A DNA stretch of 50,289 nucleotides, taken from NCBI GenBank assembly GCA_018268835.1, contig JAFDVU010000036.1, forward strand, positions 1-50,289, given 5' to 3'. Source of the DNA: Acidobacteriota bacterium (lineage in GTDB: Bacteria; Acidobacteriota; Terriglobia; Bryobacterales; Bryobacteraceae). The position numbers and the translations under genes are program-made. Below the pieces are notes generated by a model. It ran no database searches, was not told the DNA's origin, and worked only from the letters and a program-made list of their open reading frames with translations. Every line of letters starts with the position of its first letter. Within the stretch, counting starts at the first letter, position 1. Shown piece after piece: positions 9,368-18,624 of this stretch.

Positions 9368-9766
9368 CTAAACCGTCGGGGGAGGACGTCCGAAGAGAGC
9401 GAAGCCGGCGCCGGAAGATTCGCAGGCCGGGACCGGCGCGAATCGCACCCGCCCCGTCACGACCGCCGGGTCCACGGCGAAGCGGATTTCGGCCGGACCC
9501 GCCGCTCCGCATCCGCGCACGGCAGGAACGCTCCGGCATCCACCGGCACACTTCGACGAGGCGACCCATCCCGGCCCGGTCCGATGCGAACTTCTCCGGC
9601 AACAGCAGGACTTCGAGCCTTTGCAGCACTGCATCCCGCAGTCGGCGCCAACGGGCTGGGTCAGGAGGACAAGAGCGGAACCGTAGGGAATCAGGAGGAG
9701 AAACGCCAGCAGGAGCGCAGGAACAGTTCGGCCGATCCTGGTGATTGCGGTCAGAGAACGGTCCAT
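9368..9766 (-). CDS. Cys-rich small membrane/exported protein next to the copper receptor
   Basis: A protein of 132 residues. ATG 9766 is chosen because AAGGG lies 7 nt upstream. One hydrophobic segment (about residues 14-35) acts as a membrane anchor or signal. Immediately after it is a dense cysteine cluster (C43, C47, C48, C54, C55, C56), followed by C73, C77, C86 and C115. Such a CxxxCC...CCC arrangement suggests metal binding outside the cytoplasmic membrane. The gene ends 88 bp before the copper-receptor-like gene on the same strand, so both may form one metal-responsive transcript. I do not recognise the family by name; the copper link is inferred from neighbourhood. Confidence 0.65.
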   Translation of the reverse strand: MDRSLTAITRIGRTVPALLLAFLLLIPYGSALVLLTQPVGADCGMQCCKGSKSCCCRRSSHRTGPGWVASSKCAGGCRSVPAVRGCGAAGPAEIRFAVDPAVVTGRVRFAPVPACESSGAGFALFGRPPPTV

Positions 9767-10067
9767 GGAGACGCCCTTGCAGGGGAGTGTACCACGCCTT
9801 GCGAGTGTAACCGGCGCACACTGCTCCGGTATGAAACGCAACACCTCGACGCGATGCCTGTCAATTCACATACAGACCTCCGAAATACCAGCCCGAAACA
9901 GCCATGGATTCGCCTTCGCGGGCGCTAGTAGAATTGTCCCCAGTCTGGCTTTGGAAAACTGAACAGGTCCCGGTTCCGGCTCATGGCAGGGGCGCTCCAC
10001 GTGTGTCCAGACTCGCCCTTTTACTGTTGTTTTAGCGGCTGTCTTACATCAAAGAGGAGAGACCAGG
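9767..10067. other. Divergent intergenic region, about 300 bp, no gene seen
   Basis: This lies between the minus-strand Cys-rich gene and the plus-strand Oar-like transporter and should hold both promoters. The segment is less GC-rich near 10015-10050. The transporter gene has a good ribosome site (AGAGGAGAGACC just before ATG 10068). I could not pick a convincing -35/-10 pair, and the short open frames here have no family features. Confidence 0.5.
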
Positions 10068-13000
10068 ATGAACCTTGCACGTTCAGTGCGCCGTGCCGCG
10101 CTCTTTAGCGTCTTTTGCGCCGCACCCCTGATGGCGCAATCCGATTTGGGCTCGATCTCGGGCTTCGTCCGCGATCCCAGCTCCGCCGTAGTCCCCAAAG
10201 CGAAAGTCACCGTCAAGAACGACACCGGCCTCACCCGCGAGGCCACCACCAACGAATCCGGCTACTACATCATTCCCAATGTTCCTCCCGGACTCTACAC
10301 CCTCACCGTGGAAGCCACCGGCTTCAAGCGGTTCAGCAGCACCGGGAACAAGCTCAATCCCAGCAGCACACTGAGTATCGACGCAGCCCTCGCCCTCGGC
10401 TCGGCCACGCAGTCTGTGGACGTTGTCGCCAGCGGACAGCGGTTGCAGACCGAATCCGCCAGCGTGCAGGACGTGGTCAACCGCCGGCAGATCGACGCTC
10501 TCGAACTCAACGGGCGCAACCCGATTTTCATGGCTGACCTCGTCCCCGGAACCCGCGGCGGGAATCTTTCCGGGCTGTCTTTCAACTTCAGCCAGGGTCC
10601 CAGCAACATCAACGGCGCACGCACTCCGGAAAGTCTGATCACGTACGACGGCGCTCCCGCCGTGCGCACCCGCTCCAACGGCACGAGCCTCGGCTCGGCC
10701 GACGTCGATTCCACACAGGAAATCCAGATTCTCACTTCCACCTATTCCGCCGAATACGGACGCTCCAGCGGCGGCCAGATCCGTATCATCACCAAGACTG
10801 GAGGACCGCAGTTCCACGGAGCGGCCTACGAATACCTGCGCAATACCGCGTTCAACGCCAACACCTGGAGCCGCAACCACACGCCCGGGCAGAACTACGT
10901 TCCGCCGTTCCACTACAACCAGTTCGGCTACAACATCGGCGGCCCCTTCTACATCCCGGGCAAGTTCAACAACTCCAAGAGCAAGGTCTTCTGGTACTGG
11001 GGCGAGGAATGGGTGCGCTACCGCTACACCGATACCAGTTCGCTCACCGTGCCTTCCCCGCTGATGCGCCAGGGCAATTTCAGCGAGTTGCTCAATCCCA
11101 CGAATTTCTTCTACGGCAAGTCCATCGCGATCAGGGACCCCAATACGGGCACGCCGTTTCCAGGGAACATCATTCCGCAAAGCCAGCTCAGTCCCAACGG
11201 ACTCGGCATTCTCAGGGCCTTCCCGGTGCCGAACCAGATCGTGCCGCTCAACGGCAACATCAACTGGTACTTCGCCGCGATCCATCCACAGAATCAGCGC
11301 AAGGATACGCTCGCGGTGGATATCAACGTCACCGACACCCAGCGCCTCCAGTTCCGCCGGATGAACTACGCCTTCTGGGAATATCAGCCGCTTGACGGCG
11401 GCACCAACGAAACGCCGAAATACTTCAATCGTCCCAACCAGACCAACTCGCTGAACTATGTGTGGACGATCAGCCCGACCAAGGTCAACGAGCTGCTCGC
11501 CACCTTCAGCCTGGATGACGTGTACATCCCGGTGGACCAGGCGAACTTCCTGGACCGCACCACGGTCGGGTTGAACTATCCGTACATCTTTCCGCAAGGC
11601 AAGCTGATCCCGACCCGTATCCCCACGGTGAATATGGCCGGCTTCTCGACCCTCAGCGGCGGACCCTACCCCTCGCACTCCTCGGGTCCGATCTACGACC
11701 TGAGCGACAGCTTCACCTGGGTACACGGCAACCACACCATCAAGTTCGGCGGTCTGTTCGAGCGCAGCGGTGAGAACGACAATGACGAGATCAACGTCAG
11801 CGCCTGCCCCACCTGCACCAACAATCAGAACGGCCAGTTCAACTTCACCGACGCACGCTCGGGCCAGCCCACCAGCGGCAACGCGGCGGCGAACGCGGCG
11901 CTCGGCCTTTTCGACACCTACAGCGAGCTCGGCCAGCGCGCCTACACCATCTTCCGCGGCAGCATGTTCGAGGGCTTCGCGCAGGATTCGTGGAAGGCCA
12001 CCCAGAAACTTCACCTCGATTTCGGTGCGCGCTACAGCGTGATTGTGCCGTACAACGCACTGTGGGGCAACATGGCGGTGTTCGATCCCAGCTTCTACGA
12101 TCCCTCGAAGGCGGTGACGGTCGATCCCAAGACCGGCAAGATCCTGCCCAACTCGGGCGACCGTTACAACGGCCTGGTGATTCCCGGCTCCGGTTTCCCG
12201 TCTTCGGCCAAGGGCCGCTTCCCGGCCGCCGGAGATCCCTCGCTGCAGTACCTGTTCCGCGGTGTGAACCCCCACTACTCCGACATTCAGTGGGGCGACA
12301 TCCAGCCCCGAGTCGGCCTCGCCTACCAACTCGACTCTAAAACCGTGTTGCGCGCCGGCGCCGGCCGCTTTTTCACCCGCCTGGGCGTCAGCGACTCCAT
12401 CTTCCTCGGCGGGAATCCGCCCTTCCAGCCCACCGCCAACGTAAGCTTCGGCAACGTGGATAATCCCGGCGGCGTGGGCACCAACCTGCTCCCACTCACC
12501 GTCACCACTCAGAGCAAGGCATTTAAGAATCCGGAGGCCTGGGACTGGAACGTAACGCTGGAACGCGAAATACCCTTCGATACCGTGCTCACTGTGGCTT
12601 ACGTTGCGCGGCGCGGCCTGCACCTGCAGCGCGAAGCGGATATTAACCAGCCGACGCTCGCCACCGTGCTCGCCAATCCCGGCGTGAACCTCGACGCGCT
12701 GCGCCCGTACAAGGGCTACAATTCGATCCGCGAGACCGACAACGTAGCCAGCTCGATGTACAACTCGCTGCAGATCAGCGCCAATAAGCGCCTCTCCCGG
12801 GGCCTGTTGTTCGGCGTCGCCTACACCTATTCGAAGAGCATGGACAACGGCAGCGCGCAACGTGACATCATCCCGGACACCTATTACGCCGGCAACCTGT
12901 GGGGCCCCTCTTCCTTCGATGCGCGCCACGTGCTTGCCATCAACTACCTCTACGAACTGCCGTTCTTCAAGGACCATAACCATTTGAGCGGCAAGCTGCT

Positions 13001-13511
13001 GGGCGGCTGGCAGATCAGCGGCATTACGCAGTTCCAGACCGGCACCCCGTGCAACGTGCTCAGCAATAACGATTACGCGGGCGTCGGCGTGGACGGCAAT
13101 ATGAACGATTGCGGCGGCGCCGGGCAGTTCTGGAACATCAACGGTGCCATCGCGACGCCACATCAGTTCGCCTACAACGGATCGAACGATCCGGCGCAGT
13201 GGTTCGCCGTGAGGAACTCAGCCGGAGCGCCGATCTTTACCGCGCCGGCCGCCGGCACCTTCAATCTGGCGCAAGGCGTGCGCGATCCGATCTACAACCC
13301 CGGTTTCCAGAACTGGAACATCGGCCTCTACAAGGCGTTCGCAGTGACCGAACACTCCGGCTTCCAGTTCCGCGCCGAGGCGTTCGACGCCTTCAATCAC
13401 GCCAACTGGGGCGGCGCCAACTTCAACCCGACCAGCGGTGCCTTCGGCAAGATCACGAGTAAAACCGGCGACGTACGGAACCTGCAGTTGTCGCTGCGGT
13501 TTTACTTTTAG
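10068..13511 (+). CDS. Oar-like TonB-dependent transporter with carboxypeptidase-regulatory domain
   Basis: A protein of 1147 residues with a signal peptide (basic start, cleavage after MAQS-like region near residue 25). Residues about 27-115 form a carboxypeptidase-regulatory-like domain ('GSISGFVRDPSSAVVPKAKV'). The plug follows ('INGARTPESLITYDGAP', 'EIQILTSTYSAEYGRSSG', then 'GGQIRIITKTGG'), and a very long beta barrel ends in the aromatic C terminus LSLRFYF. Proteins of this build are greatly expanded in Solibacteres and are thought to import large or complex organic molecules. The substrate is unknown and no dedicated degradation genes flank it. The start is well supported by GAGGAGA upstream. 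Confidence 0.93.
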   Translation: MNLARSVRRAALFSVFCAAPLMAQSDLGSISGFVRDPSSAVVPKAKVTVKNDTGLTREATTNESGYYIIPNVPPGLYTLTVEATGFKRFSSTGNKLNPSSTLSIDAALALGSATQSVDVVASGQRLQTESASVQDVVNRRQIDALELNGRNPIFMADLVPGTRGGNLSGLSFNFSQGPSNINGARTPESLITYDGAPAVRTRSNGTSLGSADVDSTQEIQILTSTYSAEYGRSSGGQIRIITKTGGPQFHGAAYEYLRNTAFNANTWSRNHTPGQNYVPPFHYNQFGYNIGGPFYIPGKFNNSKSKVFWYWGEEWVRYRYTDTSSLTVPSPLMRQGNFSELLNPTNFFYGKSIAIRDPNTGTPFPGNIIPQSQLSPNGLGILRAFPVPNQIVPLNGNINWYFAAIHPQNQRKDTLAVDINVTDTQRLQFRRMNYAFWEYQPLDGGTNETPKYFNRPNQTNSLNYVWTISPTKVNELLATFSLDDVYIPVDQANFLDRTTVGLNYPYIFPQGKLIPTRIPTVNMAGFSTLSGGPYPSHSSGPIYDLSDSFTWVHGNHTIKFGGLFERSGENDNDEINVSACPTCTNNQNGQFNFTDARSGQPTSGNAAANAALGLFDTYSELGQRAYTIFRGSMFEGFAQDSWKATQKLHLDFGARYSVIVPYNALWGNMAVFDPSFYDPSKAVTVDPKTGKILPNSGDRYNGLVIPGSGFPSSAKGRFPAAGDPSLQYLFRGVNPHYSDIQWGDIQPRVGLAYQLDSKTVLRAGAGRFFTRLGVSDSIFLGGNPPFQPTANVSFGNVDNPGGVGTNLLPLTVTTQSKAFKNPEAWDWNVTLEREIPFDTVLTVAYVARRGLHLQREADINQPTLATVLANPGVNLDALRPYKGYNSIRETDNVASSMYNSLQISANKRLSRGLLFGVAYTYSKSMDNGSAQRDIIPDTYYAGNLWGPSSFDARHVLAINYLYELPFFKDHNHLSGKLLGGWQISGITQFQTGTPCNVLSNNDYAGVGVDGNMNDCGGAGQFWNINGAIATPHQFAYNGSNDPAQWFAVRNSAGAPIFTAPAAGTFNLAQGVRDPIYNPGFQNWNIGLYKAFAVTEHSGFQFRAEAFDAFNHANWGGANFNPTSGAFGKITSKTGDVRNLQLSLRFYF

Positions 13512-13525
13512 GCACTCGGAAGCCG

Positions 13526-13577
13526 GCGAAGACGCCGCGCGGTCACGCGAATTTGCGCGCCAGCGCGGCGTCTTCGC
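13526..13577. terminator. Perfect 15-bp inverted repeat between convergent genes
   Basis: The left arm is GCGAAGACGCCGCGC (13526-13540) and the right arm GCGCGGCGTCTTCGC (13563-13577), an exact reverse complement with a 22-nt loop. It lies just after the Oar-like gene stop. The right arm sits inside the last codons of the convergent gene that ends at 13543. No T-tract follows on either strand, so it is either a Rho-assisted or bidirectional terminator, or an mRNA 3'-end stabiliser. Confidence 0.5.
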
Positions 13578-14445
13578 TGATTTCGTCGGTGAGAATCGGG
13601 AACATGCCCACGATCACGCCGTCGGTCTTCTTGATGTTGGCGAAGGCGAATTCGAAGGCCTTCTCGGTGGAGGCGCGGTTGTTGCACATCCTCCCCGCGG
13701 CCAGGATCTTGAAACCGAGGCAGGGTTTCGAAACCCGCCGGACCACGGCCGTCATGCGCGCGGGATCGCCGGCCAAATAGAGTTCGTCAAGCGGCGTATC
13801 GCCGAGTCCGGCGCGGACCGCGTCCGGATCGCGCCGGATGTTGTGGAAGCACGTCATGTAGAAGTCGTTTTCCCAGCCGGAATCCTCCACGCGCGCGATG
13901 TTCTGCGGGGAGTGCGAGGAGATGCCGGCCGGCACTCCGAAATCGTGCACCTTCTTGACGAAGTCGCGGACCTTGCCCTCTTCGCCGGCGCGGAACGCGC
14001 GGTCGGTTTGCTCGCCGTGGTGCACCACAGCGATGGGATGCAGGGCGAGAACCTCCTTCCACTGCGCGTCGTCCAGCGGGCGAGTCAGGCAGATCCATTG
14101 CATCTTCGATCCGCCCTCCCATGCCGCGCGCAGCGCGCCGTAGATCTTGGGATCGGGATCTGCCTGCCAGGTGTTGATGCCGGCGGCTTCGCAGCGCCGC
14201 ACGTATTCGAGCGTGCGCGCCGGGGTGAACCAGTCCTTCATCAGGGCGCTGAGTTTGGGGACGGAGTGCGAGTAGCCGCCCACCGGGTTGTACCCGGCTA
14301 CCAGACGGGTAACCGAGTGCCTGCCGAGTTTGATGGTGGGTAGCGAGGAACTTTCGGCGGCGCGCGAAGCAGCGGACGCTGCCAGGGCGCCGGTAGCGAT
14401 CCGGGTCACGAACGTGCGCCGGTCGCAGGACGCCTGCCGGGTCAT
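13543..14445 (-). CDS. Tat-exported TIM-barrel protein, aldo/keto-reductase-like
   Basis: A protein of 300 residues. The N terminus has a twin-arginine motif (DRRTFVTR) followed by an Ala-rich hydrophobic stretch, so it is probably exported folded. The body begins 'IKLGRHSVTRLVAGYNPVGG', similar to the opening strand of aldo/keto reductases, and alternates strands and helices as in a TIM barrel. A clear catalytic Asp-Tyr-Lys-His set could not be assigned. There is no Shine-Dalgarno site; a TACCAT hexamer sits 9 nt upstream of the ATG. It converges on the Oar-like gene. Function unknown. Confidence 0.65.
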   Translation of the reverse strand: MTRQASCDRRTFVTRIATGALAASAASRAAESSSLPTIKLGRHSVTRLVAGYNPVGGYSHSVPKLSALMKDWFTPARTLEYVRRCEAAGINTWQADPDPKIYGALRAAWEGGSKMQWICLTRPLDDAQWKEVLALHPIAVVHHGEQTDRAFRAGEEGKVRDFVKKVHDFGVPAGISSHSPQNIARVEDSGWENDFYMTCFHNIRRDPDAVRAGLGDTPLDELYLAGDPARMTAVVRRVSKPCLGFKILAAGRMCNNRASTEKAFEFAFANIKKTDGVIVGMFPILTDEISEDAALARKFA

Positions 14446-14463
14446 GCCAGGGCCATGGTACCA

Positions 14464-15309
14464 CTACAACCGCGCGATCTCCTCCGCCACCCGCTCGGGA
14501 TGCTCCATCGCGATATAGTGGCTGGCGTCCTGCAGCACCACCTCGCGTCCGTTCGCGAAGCGGCTCGCCAGGTCCGGCGCGGTGGGCGATGCGCCCAATT
14601 CGAAGACGTCCGGACGCCGCGTCCGTCCGGCGCGCATCACCACCACCGGATGCCGCACGCGCGCGATCTCCGGATAGATGTCCGATTCCGGCTGCCGCGA
14701 GTTTTCGTAGATCGAGGCTTCGATCGGCGGCGGACAGGCCAAGACGTAGTGGCCGCCCTCACGCGTCAGGCCCCACTCGCAGTAGTCGCGCAGGATCTCC
14801 GGACGCCACTGCGAGAACGGCAGGCGCCCGTGGAAGCGCTGGTACATCTCCTCGGGGCCATGCCAGTGATTTTTGCGGCGCAGCGTGAAGGAAACGTCGG
14901 GGAACGGCGCGCCGTAGAGTTCGCGCGGGAAGATGGTCGGGTCCACCAGCAATAGCGCGCGATACGTCTCGGGACGCAGTGCCGCGCACTGTACCGAGAC
15001 GTGGCCGCCCATGGAGTGGCCGATGCCGACGGCATCGCGCAGCGAGAGGGATTCGGCCAGCGCCGCAAGGTCGCGGCCCCAGTCGCGCCAGTGGCACGGC
15101 GGCGCGGGCTTGCTGCTGCGCCCATGGCCGCGCGAATCCACCGCCAGGCAGCGGCGCTCCGGGAAGTGCGAGATGATCCGGTCCCAGCAGCGGCCGTGAA
15201 AACCGGTGGCGTGCGCGAAGAGGAACGGCGGGCCTTCGCCAGGCCAGTCCCACACCGCGATTTGCTGGCCGTTGGCGGGGACGATGTGGAGTTCGGGAGT
15301 ACGGGGCAC
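14464..15309 (-). CDS. Alpha/beta-fold hydrolase
   Basis: I chose GTG 15309 (281 residues). The frame is open further upstream, but that part overlaps rsmI and has no hydrolase features. The product has the oxyanion-side 'FAHATGFHGRCWD', the nucleophile elbow 'IGHSMGGH' (S99), and a C-terminal 'DASHYIAMEHP' supplying the catalytic His. A lid-like insert lies in the middle. The family covers esterases, haloalkane dehalogenases and epoxide hydrolases; the residue after the HxG strand does not settle which. It is divergent from rsmI, with starts only about 40 bp apart. Confidence 0.85.
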   Translation of the reverse strand: MPRTPELHIVPANGQQIAVWDWPGEGPPFLFAHATGFHGRCWDRIISHFPERRCLAVDSRGHGRSSKPAPPCHWRDWGRDLAALAESLSLRDAVGIGHSMGGHVSVQCAALRPETYRALLLVDPTIFPRELYGAPFPDVSFTLRRKNHWHGPEEMYQRFHGRLPFSQWRPEILRDYCEWGLTREGGHYVLACPPPIEASIYENSRQPESDIYPEIARVRHPVVVMRAGRTRRPDVFELGASPTAPDLASRFANGREVVLQDASHYIAMEHPERVAEEIARL

Positions 15310-15348
15310 TTTCCCGATTTTCCCACGCACGCCTTTATACTCAGAGTG

Positions 15349-16164
15349 ATGCCCGGGCGCCTGTACCTGGTCGCAACCCCGATCGGAAACCTCGAAGACA
15401 TCACGTATCGCGCCGTGCGTCTGCTCGGCGAGGCCGACGTGATCGCCTGCGAAGACACGCGCCAGACGCGCAAACTGCTGGACCATTACGGCATCCACAA
15501 ACCCACCGTCAGCTACCACGAGCACAACGAAGCCGAGCGCGCCGCCGAGTTGGTGGCGCGCATGAATACCGGCGCGAGGGTAGCTCTGGTCTCAGACGCG
15601 GGCATGCCGCTGGTGAGCGACCCCGGCTACCGGCTGGTGCGCGCCGCGGTCGAGGCGGGCATCGCGGTGGAACCTGTGCCCGGTCCTTCGGCCAGCCTCA
15701 CCGCGCTGGCCGCGAGCGGACTCGCCACCGACGCGTTCTACTTCGGCGGCTTCCTCCCGCCCAAGGAAGGGCAGCGCCGCCGCATCCTCGAATCGCTCGC
15801 CGGCGAGGAAGCGACGCTGATTTTCTACGAAGCGCCGCACCGCATCCTGGATTCCCTGCAAGCGGTGGAAGAGACACTCGGCGCGCGCCCCGTGGTGGTG
15901 GCGCGCGAACTCACCAAACTGCACGAGGAGTTCCTGCGCGGCAGCGCCGCGGAGGTCCGCGCGCAACTGGCCGCGCGCGATTCGGTGAAGGGCGAGATCA
16001 CCCTGTTGATCGGCAAGGCGGAAGCCCCTCCGCCGGATGCCACGCCCCTCGACGAGGCGGTCGCCGCGCTGGTTGCGGCCGGAGTGCCGCGCATGGACGC
16101 CATCAAGCAGGTCGCGCGCCAGAGAGGTCTATCCAAACGTGAGGTATACAAGCATGTGCTCTAA
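15349..16164 (+). CDS. rsmI: 16S rRNA (cytidine-1402 2'-O)-methyltransferase RsmI
   Basis: A product of 271 residues. It opens 'GRLYLVATPIGNLEDITYRA' and contains 'ADVIACEDTRQT', 'ALVSDAGMPLVSDPGYRLV' and 'EPVPGPSASLTALAASGL', the full signature of the RsmI/YraL tetrapyrrole-methylase-fold family. A short C-terminal helical domain follows ('RMDAIKQVARQRGLSKREVY'). It uses S-adenosylmethionine to methylate C1402 in the decoding centre. ATG 15349 fits the family's usual N terminus. No Shine-Dalgarno site is visible, but TATACT (15336-15341) lies 7 nt upstream, suggesting a leaderless message. The last codons overlap the next gene's start. Confidence 0.95.
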   Translation: MPGRLYLVATPIGNLEDITYRAVRLLGEADVIACEDTRQTRKLLDHYGIHKPTVSYHEHNEAERAAELVARMNTGARVALVSDAGMPLVSDPGYRLVRAAVEAGIAVEPVPGPSASLTALAASGLATDAFYFGGFLPPKEGQRRRILESLAGEEATLIFYEAPHRILDSLQAVEETLGARPVVVARELTKLHEEFLRGSAAEVRAQLAARDSVKGEITLLIGKAEAPPPDATPLDEAVAALVAAGVPRMDAIKQVARQRGLSKREVYKHVL

Positions 16165-17719
16165 GACCGTGGCCGCGCTGCTGCTTTCGGCGGCGCTCTG
16201 CCCCGCGCAGGACTACGTGGATCGCATCGTGGAGCGCGCGCGCCAGGCGTTCGACGTGCCCGGCATCGCGGTAGCCATCGTCAAAGACGGCAAGGTGGTC
16301 CACCTCAAAGGCTACGGCGTGCGCAGGCTCGGCGACCCGGCGCCGGTCACGGAGCACACGCTCTTCCGCATCGCCAGCAACACCAAGGCGTTCACCTCCG
16401 CCGCGCTGGCCATCCTGGTGGACCAGAAACGCATCGGCTGGGACGACCCGGTCACCCAATACCTGCCCGCGTTCCAGATGTACGATCCCTACGTCACGCG
16501 CGAGATGACCGTCCGCGACCTGCTGACGCATCGCAGCGGACTCGGACTCGGCGCCGGCGACCTGATGTTCTTCCCGCCCAGCGACCTCGCGCCCGAGGAG
16601 ATCGTGCGCCGCCTGCGCTACATCAAGCCGGCGACGAGTTTCCGCGGCACCTACGCGTACGACAACCTGCTCTACCTGGTGGCCGGGTCGATCATCCCGG
16701 CGGTGGCCGGGCAAAGCTGGGGCGATTTCCTGAAGGCGCGGATCTTCACTCCGCTGGGCATGACCGATACCGTCACGGACACCTGGAGCTTCAAGCAGGC
16801 GAAGGACGCCGCCACCCCGCACAACAGTCTTTCGGGAAAGCTGGAGCCCCTGCCGCAGGAGAACGTGGACAACAACGCGCCCGCCGGCGCCATCGTCTCC
16901 AGCGTGGCGGACCTGTCGCGGTGGCTCACGGTACAGTTGAACGGCGGCGCGATCGAAGGAACTCGCCGCCTCTTCAGCGCCGCGCAGTCGCGGGAGATGT
17001 GGTCGCCCGTGACCATCATTCCGATCGAAGAGCCGGGCAAGGAAGCGCATCCCGCGTTCGCCGCGACGCGCTCCACCTTCAATACCTACGCGCTGGGCTG
17101 GGGAGTGCGCGATTACCGCGGCAGAAAACTGGTGGGCCACACCGGGATGCTCTCCGGCTTCGTCTCGCGCACCGCGATGCTGCCGGACCTCAAGCTCGGC
17201 ATTGTGGTGCTGACGAACGCGGAGTCCACCGGCGCGCACTCGGCCATTGTGAACACCGTGCTCGACCACTACCTGGGCGCGCCCGAAACGGACTGGATCG
17301 CCGCGTATCAGGCGCGCGACCGCAAGGAGAAGGCGGACGCCGAGGAATCCATCCGCAAATCCGGCGGCGCGCGCCACGCCGATACGAAGCCCTCGCTGCC
17401 GGTCGCGTCCTATGCGGGACGCTATCGCGACCCCTGGTACGGCGACATCCGCATCGAGGAGCACGAGGGCAAGCTCTCCATCTACTTCACCCACTCGGCG
17501 GACCTCGCCGGCGACCTGGAGCACTGGCAGTACGACACCTTCGTCGCGCGCTGGAAGAACCGCACGCTAGACGCCGATGCCTACGTGACTTTCTCGCTCA
17601 AGCCCGACGGCACCATCGGCGAGATGCGGATGCAGGCGGTGTCGCCGCTCACCGATTTCAGCTTCGATTTTCAGGACCTGCTCTTCCACCCGGTCCCGAT
17701 CAACATCAAGCCGCTGTAG
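16154..17719 (+). CDS. Serine hydrolase, beta-lactamase/class C family, with C-terminal DUF3471-like domain
   Basis: The gene starts at ATG 16154, overlapping the rsmI stop by 11 bp, with GAGGT about 8 nt upstream. The 521-residue product has a signal peptide (to about residue 18). The penicillin-binding-like fold shows SNTK (S75-K78) as SxxK, 'YAYDNLLYLV' with the YxN motif, and 'GHTGMLSG' as the HTG equivalent of KTG. A C-terminal beta domain ('YAGRYRDPWYGDIRIEEHEG') resembles DUF3471. Such proteins are periplasmic esterases, D-amino peptidases or peptidoglycan enzymes; which one cannot be told. Overlap with rsmI implies co-transcription. Confidence 0.9.
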   Translation: MCSKTVAALLLSAALCPAQDYVDRIVERARQAFDVPGIAVAIVKDGKVVHLKGYGVRRLGDPAPVTEHTLFRIASNTKAFTSAALAILVDQKRIGWDDPVTQYLPAFQMYDPYVTREMTVRDLLTHRSGLGLGAGDLMFFPPSDLAPEEIVRRLRYIKPATSFRGTYAYDNLLYLVAGSIIPAVAGQSWGDFLKARIFTPLGMTDTVTDTWSFKQAKDAATPHNSLSGKLEPLPQENVDNNAPAGAIVSSVADLSRWLTVQLNGGAIEGTRRLFSAAQSREMWSPVTIIPIEEPGKEAHPAFAATRSTFNTYALGWGVRDYRGRKLVGHTGMLSGFVSRTAMLPDLKLGIVVLTNAESTGAHSAIVNTVLDHYLGAPETDWIAAYQARDRKEKADAEESIRKSGGARHADTKPSLPVASYAGRYRDPWYGDIRIEEHEGKLSIYFTHSADLAGDLEHWQYDTFVARWKNRTLDADAYVTFSLKPDGTIGEMRMQAVSPLTDFSFDFQDLLFHPVPINIKPL

Positions 17720-17725
17720 GCGCTG

Positions 17726-18601
17726 CTACCGCGGCACCCGCACGAAGGCCAGCGCCGTAACGCGTCCCGATGCCGGGGAAACCACCGCGGAGGTGATCTC
17801 GGCGTCGTTGCCCTCGAACGTGACTTTGGCGCCGGGTTCGGGCAGCGCGCCGCCTTCCAGTTCGATGCGCATCAGCTTTTTGTTCACGTGACCCTGCGCG
17901 CGGATGCGCTCCACGATTTCCTGCCCCAGATAGCAGCCCTTGTTGAACGCTACCGCGTGCATCTGCTGCGTCTCCTGCGGCAGCGTGGTTTCCCGGATGT
18001 CGTCGCCGTAGCGCGGCTTGCCGTTCTCGATCCGCAGGGTGCGCACAGCCTCGGACGATGCCGCCGGCGCGCCCGCGGACTCCAGGCGCGCGGCCAGCGC
18101 TTGGGCGTCCTCCGGCGAGGGGCAGAAGATGCGGGCGCCGGGTTGTCCGGTCGCGCTGGCGCGCGCGACCGTGCGCCCTTCCCACGGCGCATGCGCGAAA
18201 TCCGCCTCCGGCATAGTCGCGCCTAGCGATGCCAGCAGCGCCTCCGCCCCCGGCCCTTCCACCGCAAGACAGCCGGTGGCTTCGGTCGAATCCTCCAACT
18301 CCACCTGGTCGGCGATGATGTAGCGGCGGATGTGCTGGTGGACCTTCTCGCGCAACTCCGGTTCGGTGTCGATCAGGAAGTGCCCTTCGAAGCAGAACAG
18401 GTTCAGGTCCGCCTGAATGCGCCCCTGCGGATTGAGCAGGAAGGCGTAGCATCCCGCCCCGGGCATCATCTTCTTCACTTCGTTGGTGGAGATGTTGTGC
18501 AGCAGGCGCGCACGATCCCGTCCGCGCGCCACGATCCGTCCCCTCGCGGAAAGATCGATCCACGCCGCGCCCGTGCGCAGCGCCTCGTATCCGTTGCTCA
18601 T
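17726..18601 (-). CDS. ygfZ: YgfZ/GcvT-like folate-binding protein
   Basis: A product of 291 residues with the diagnostic motif KGCYLGQE (K221-E228), the K-G-C-x-x-G-Q-E signature of YgfZ. The N-terminal part is GcvT-like ('DLSARGRIVARGRDRARLLH', 'GAGCYAFLLNPQGRIQADL'). YgfZ binds tetrahydrofolate and supports assembly or repair of certain Fe-S enzymes such as MiaB. ATG 18601 has no Shine-Dalgarno sequence; TAAACT lies 7 nt upstream, so the transcript may be leaderless. The frame stays open much further upstream, but that part covers the adjacent membrane-protein gene. Confidence 0.92.
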   Translation of the reverse strand: MSNGYEALRTGAAWIDLSARGRIVARGRDRARLLHNISTNEVKKMMPGAGCYAFLLNPQGRIQADLNLFCFEGHFLIDTEPELREKVHQHIRRYIIADQVELEDSTEATGCLAVEGPGAEALLASLGATMPEADFAHAPWEGRTVARASATGQPGARIFCPSPEDAQALAARLESAGAPAASSEAVRTLRIENGKPRYGDDIRETTLPQETQQMHAVAFNKGCYLGQEIVERIRAQGHVNKKLMRIELEGGALPEPGAKVTFEGNDAEITSAVVSPASGRVTALAFVRVPR

Positions 18602-18624
18602 ATTCACCAGTTTAGCGGGTACGC

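Noticed and set aside
10083..13163. Frame of over 1000 codons on the minus strand opposite the Oar-like gene
   Set aside because: It has no signal, domain or ribosome site and is fully explained as the complement of a GC-rich transporter gene.
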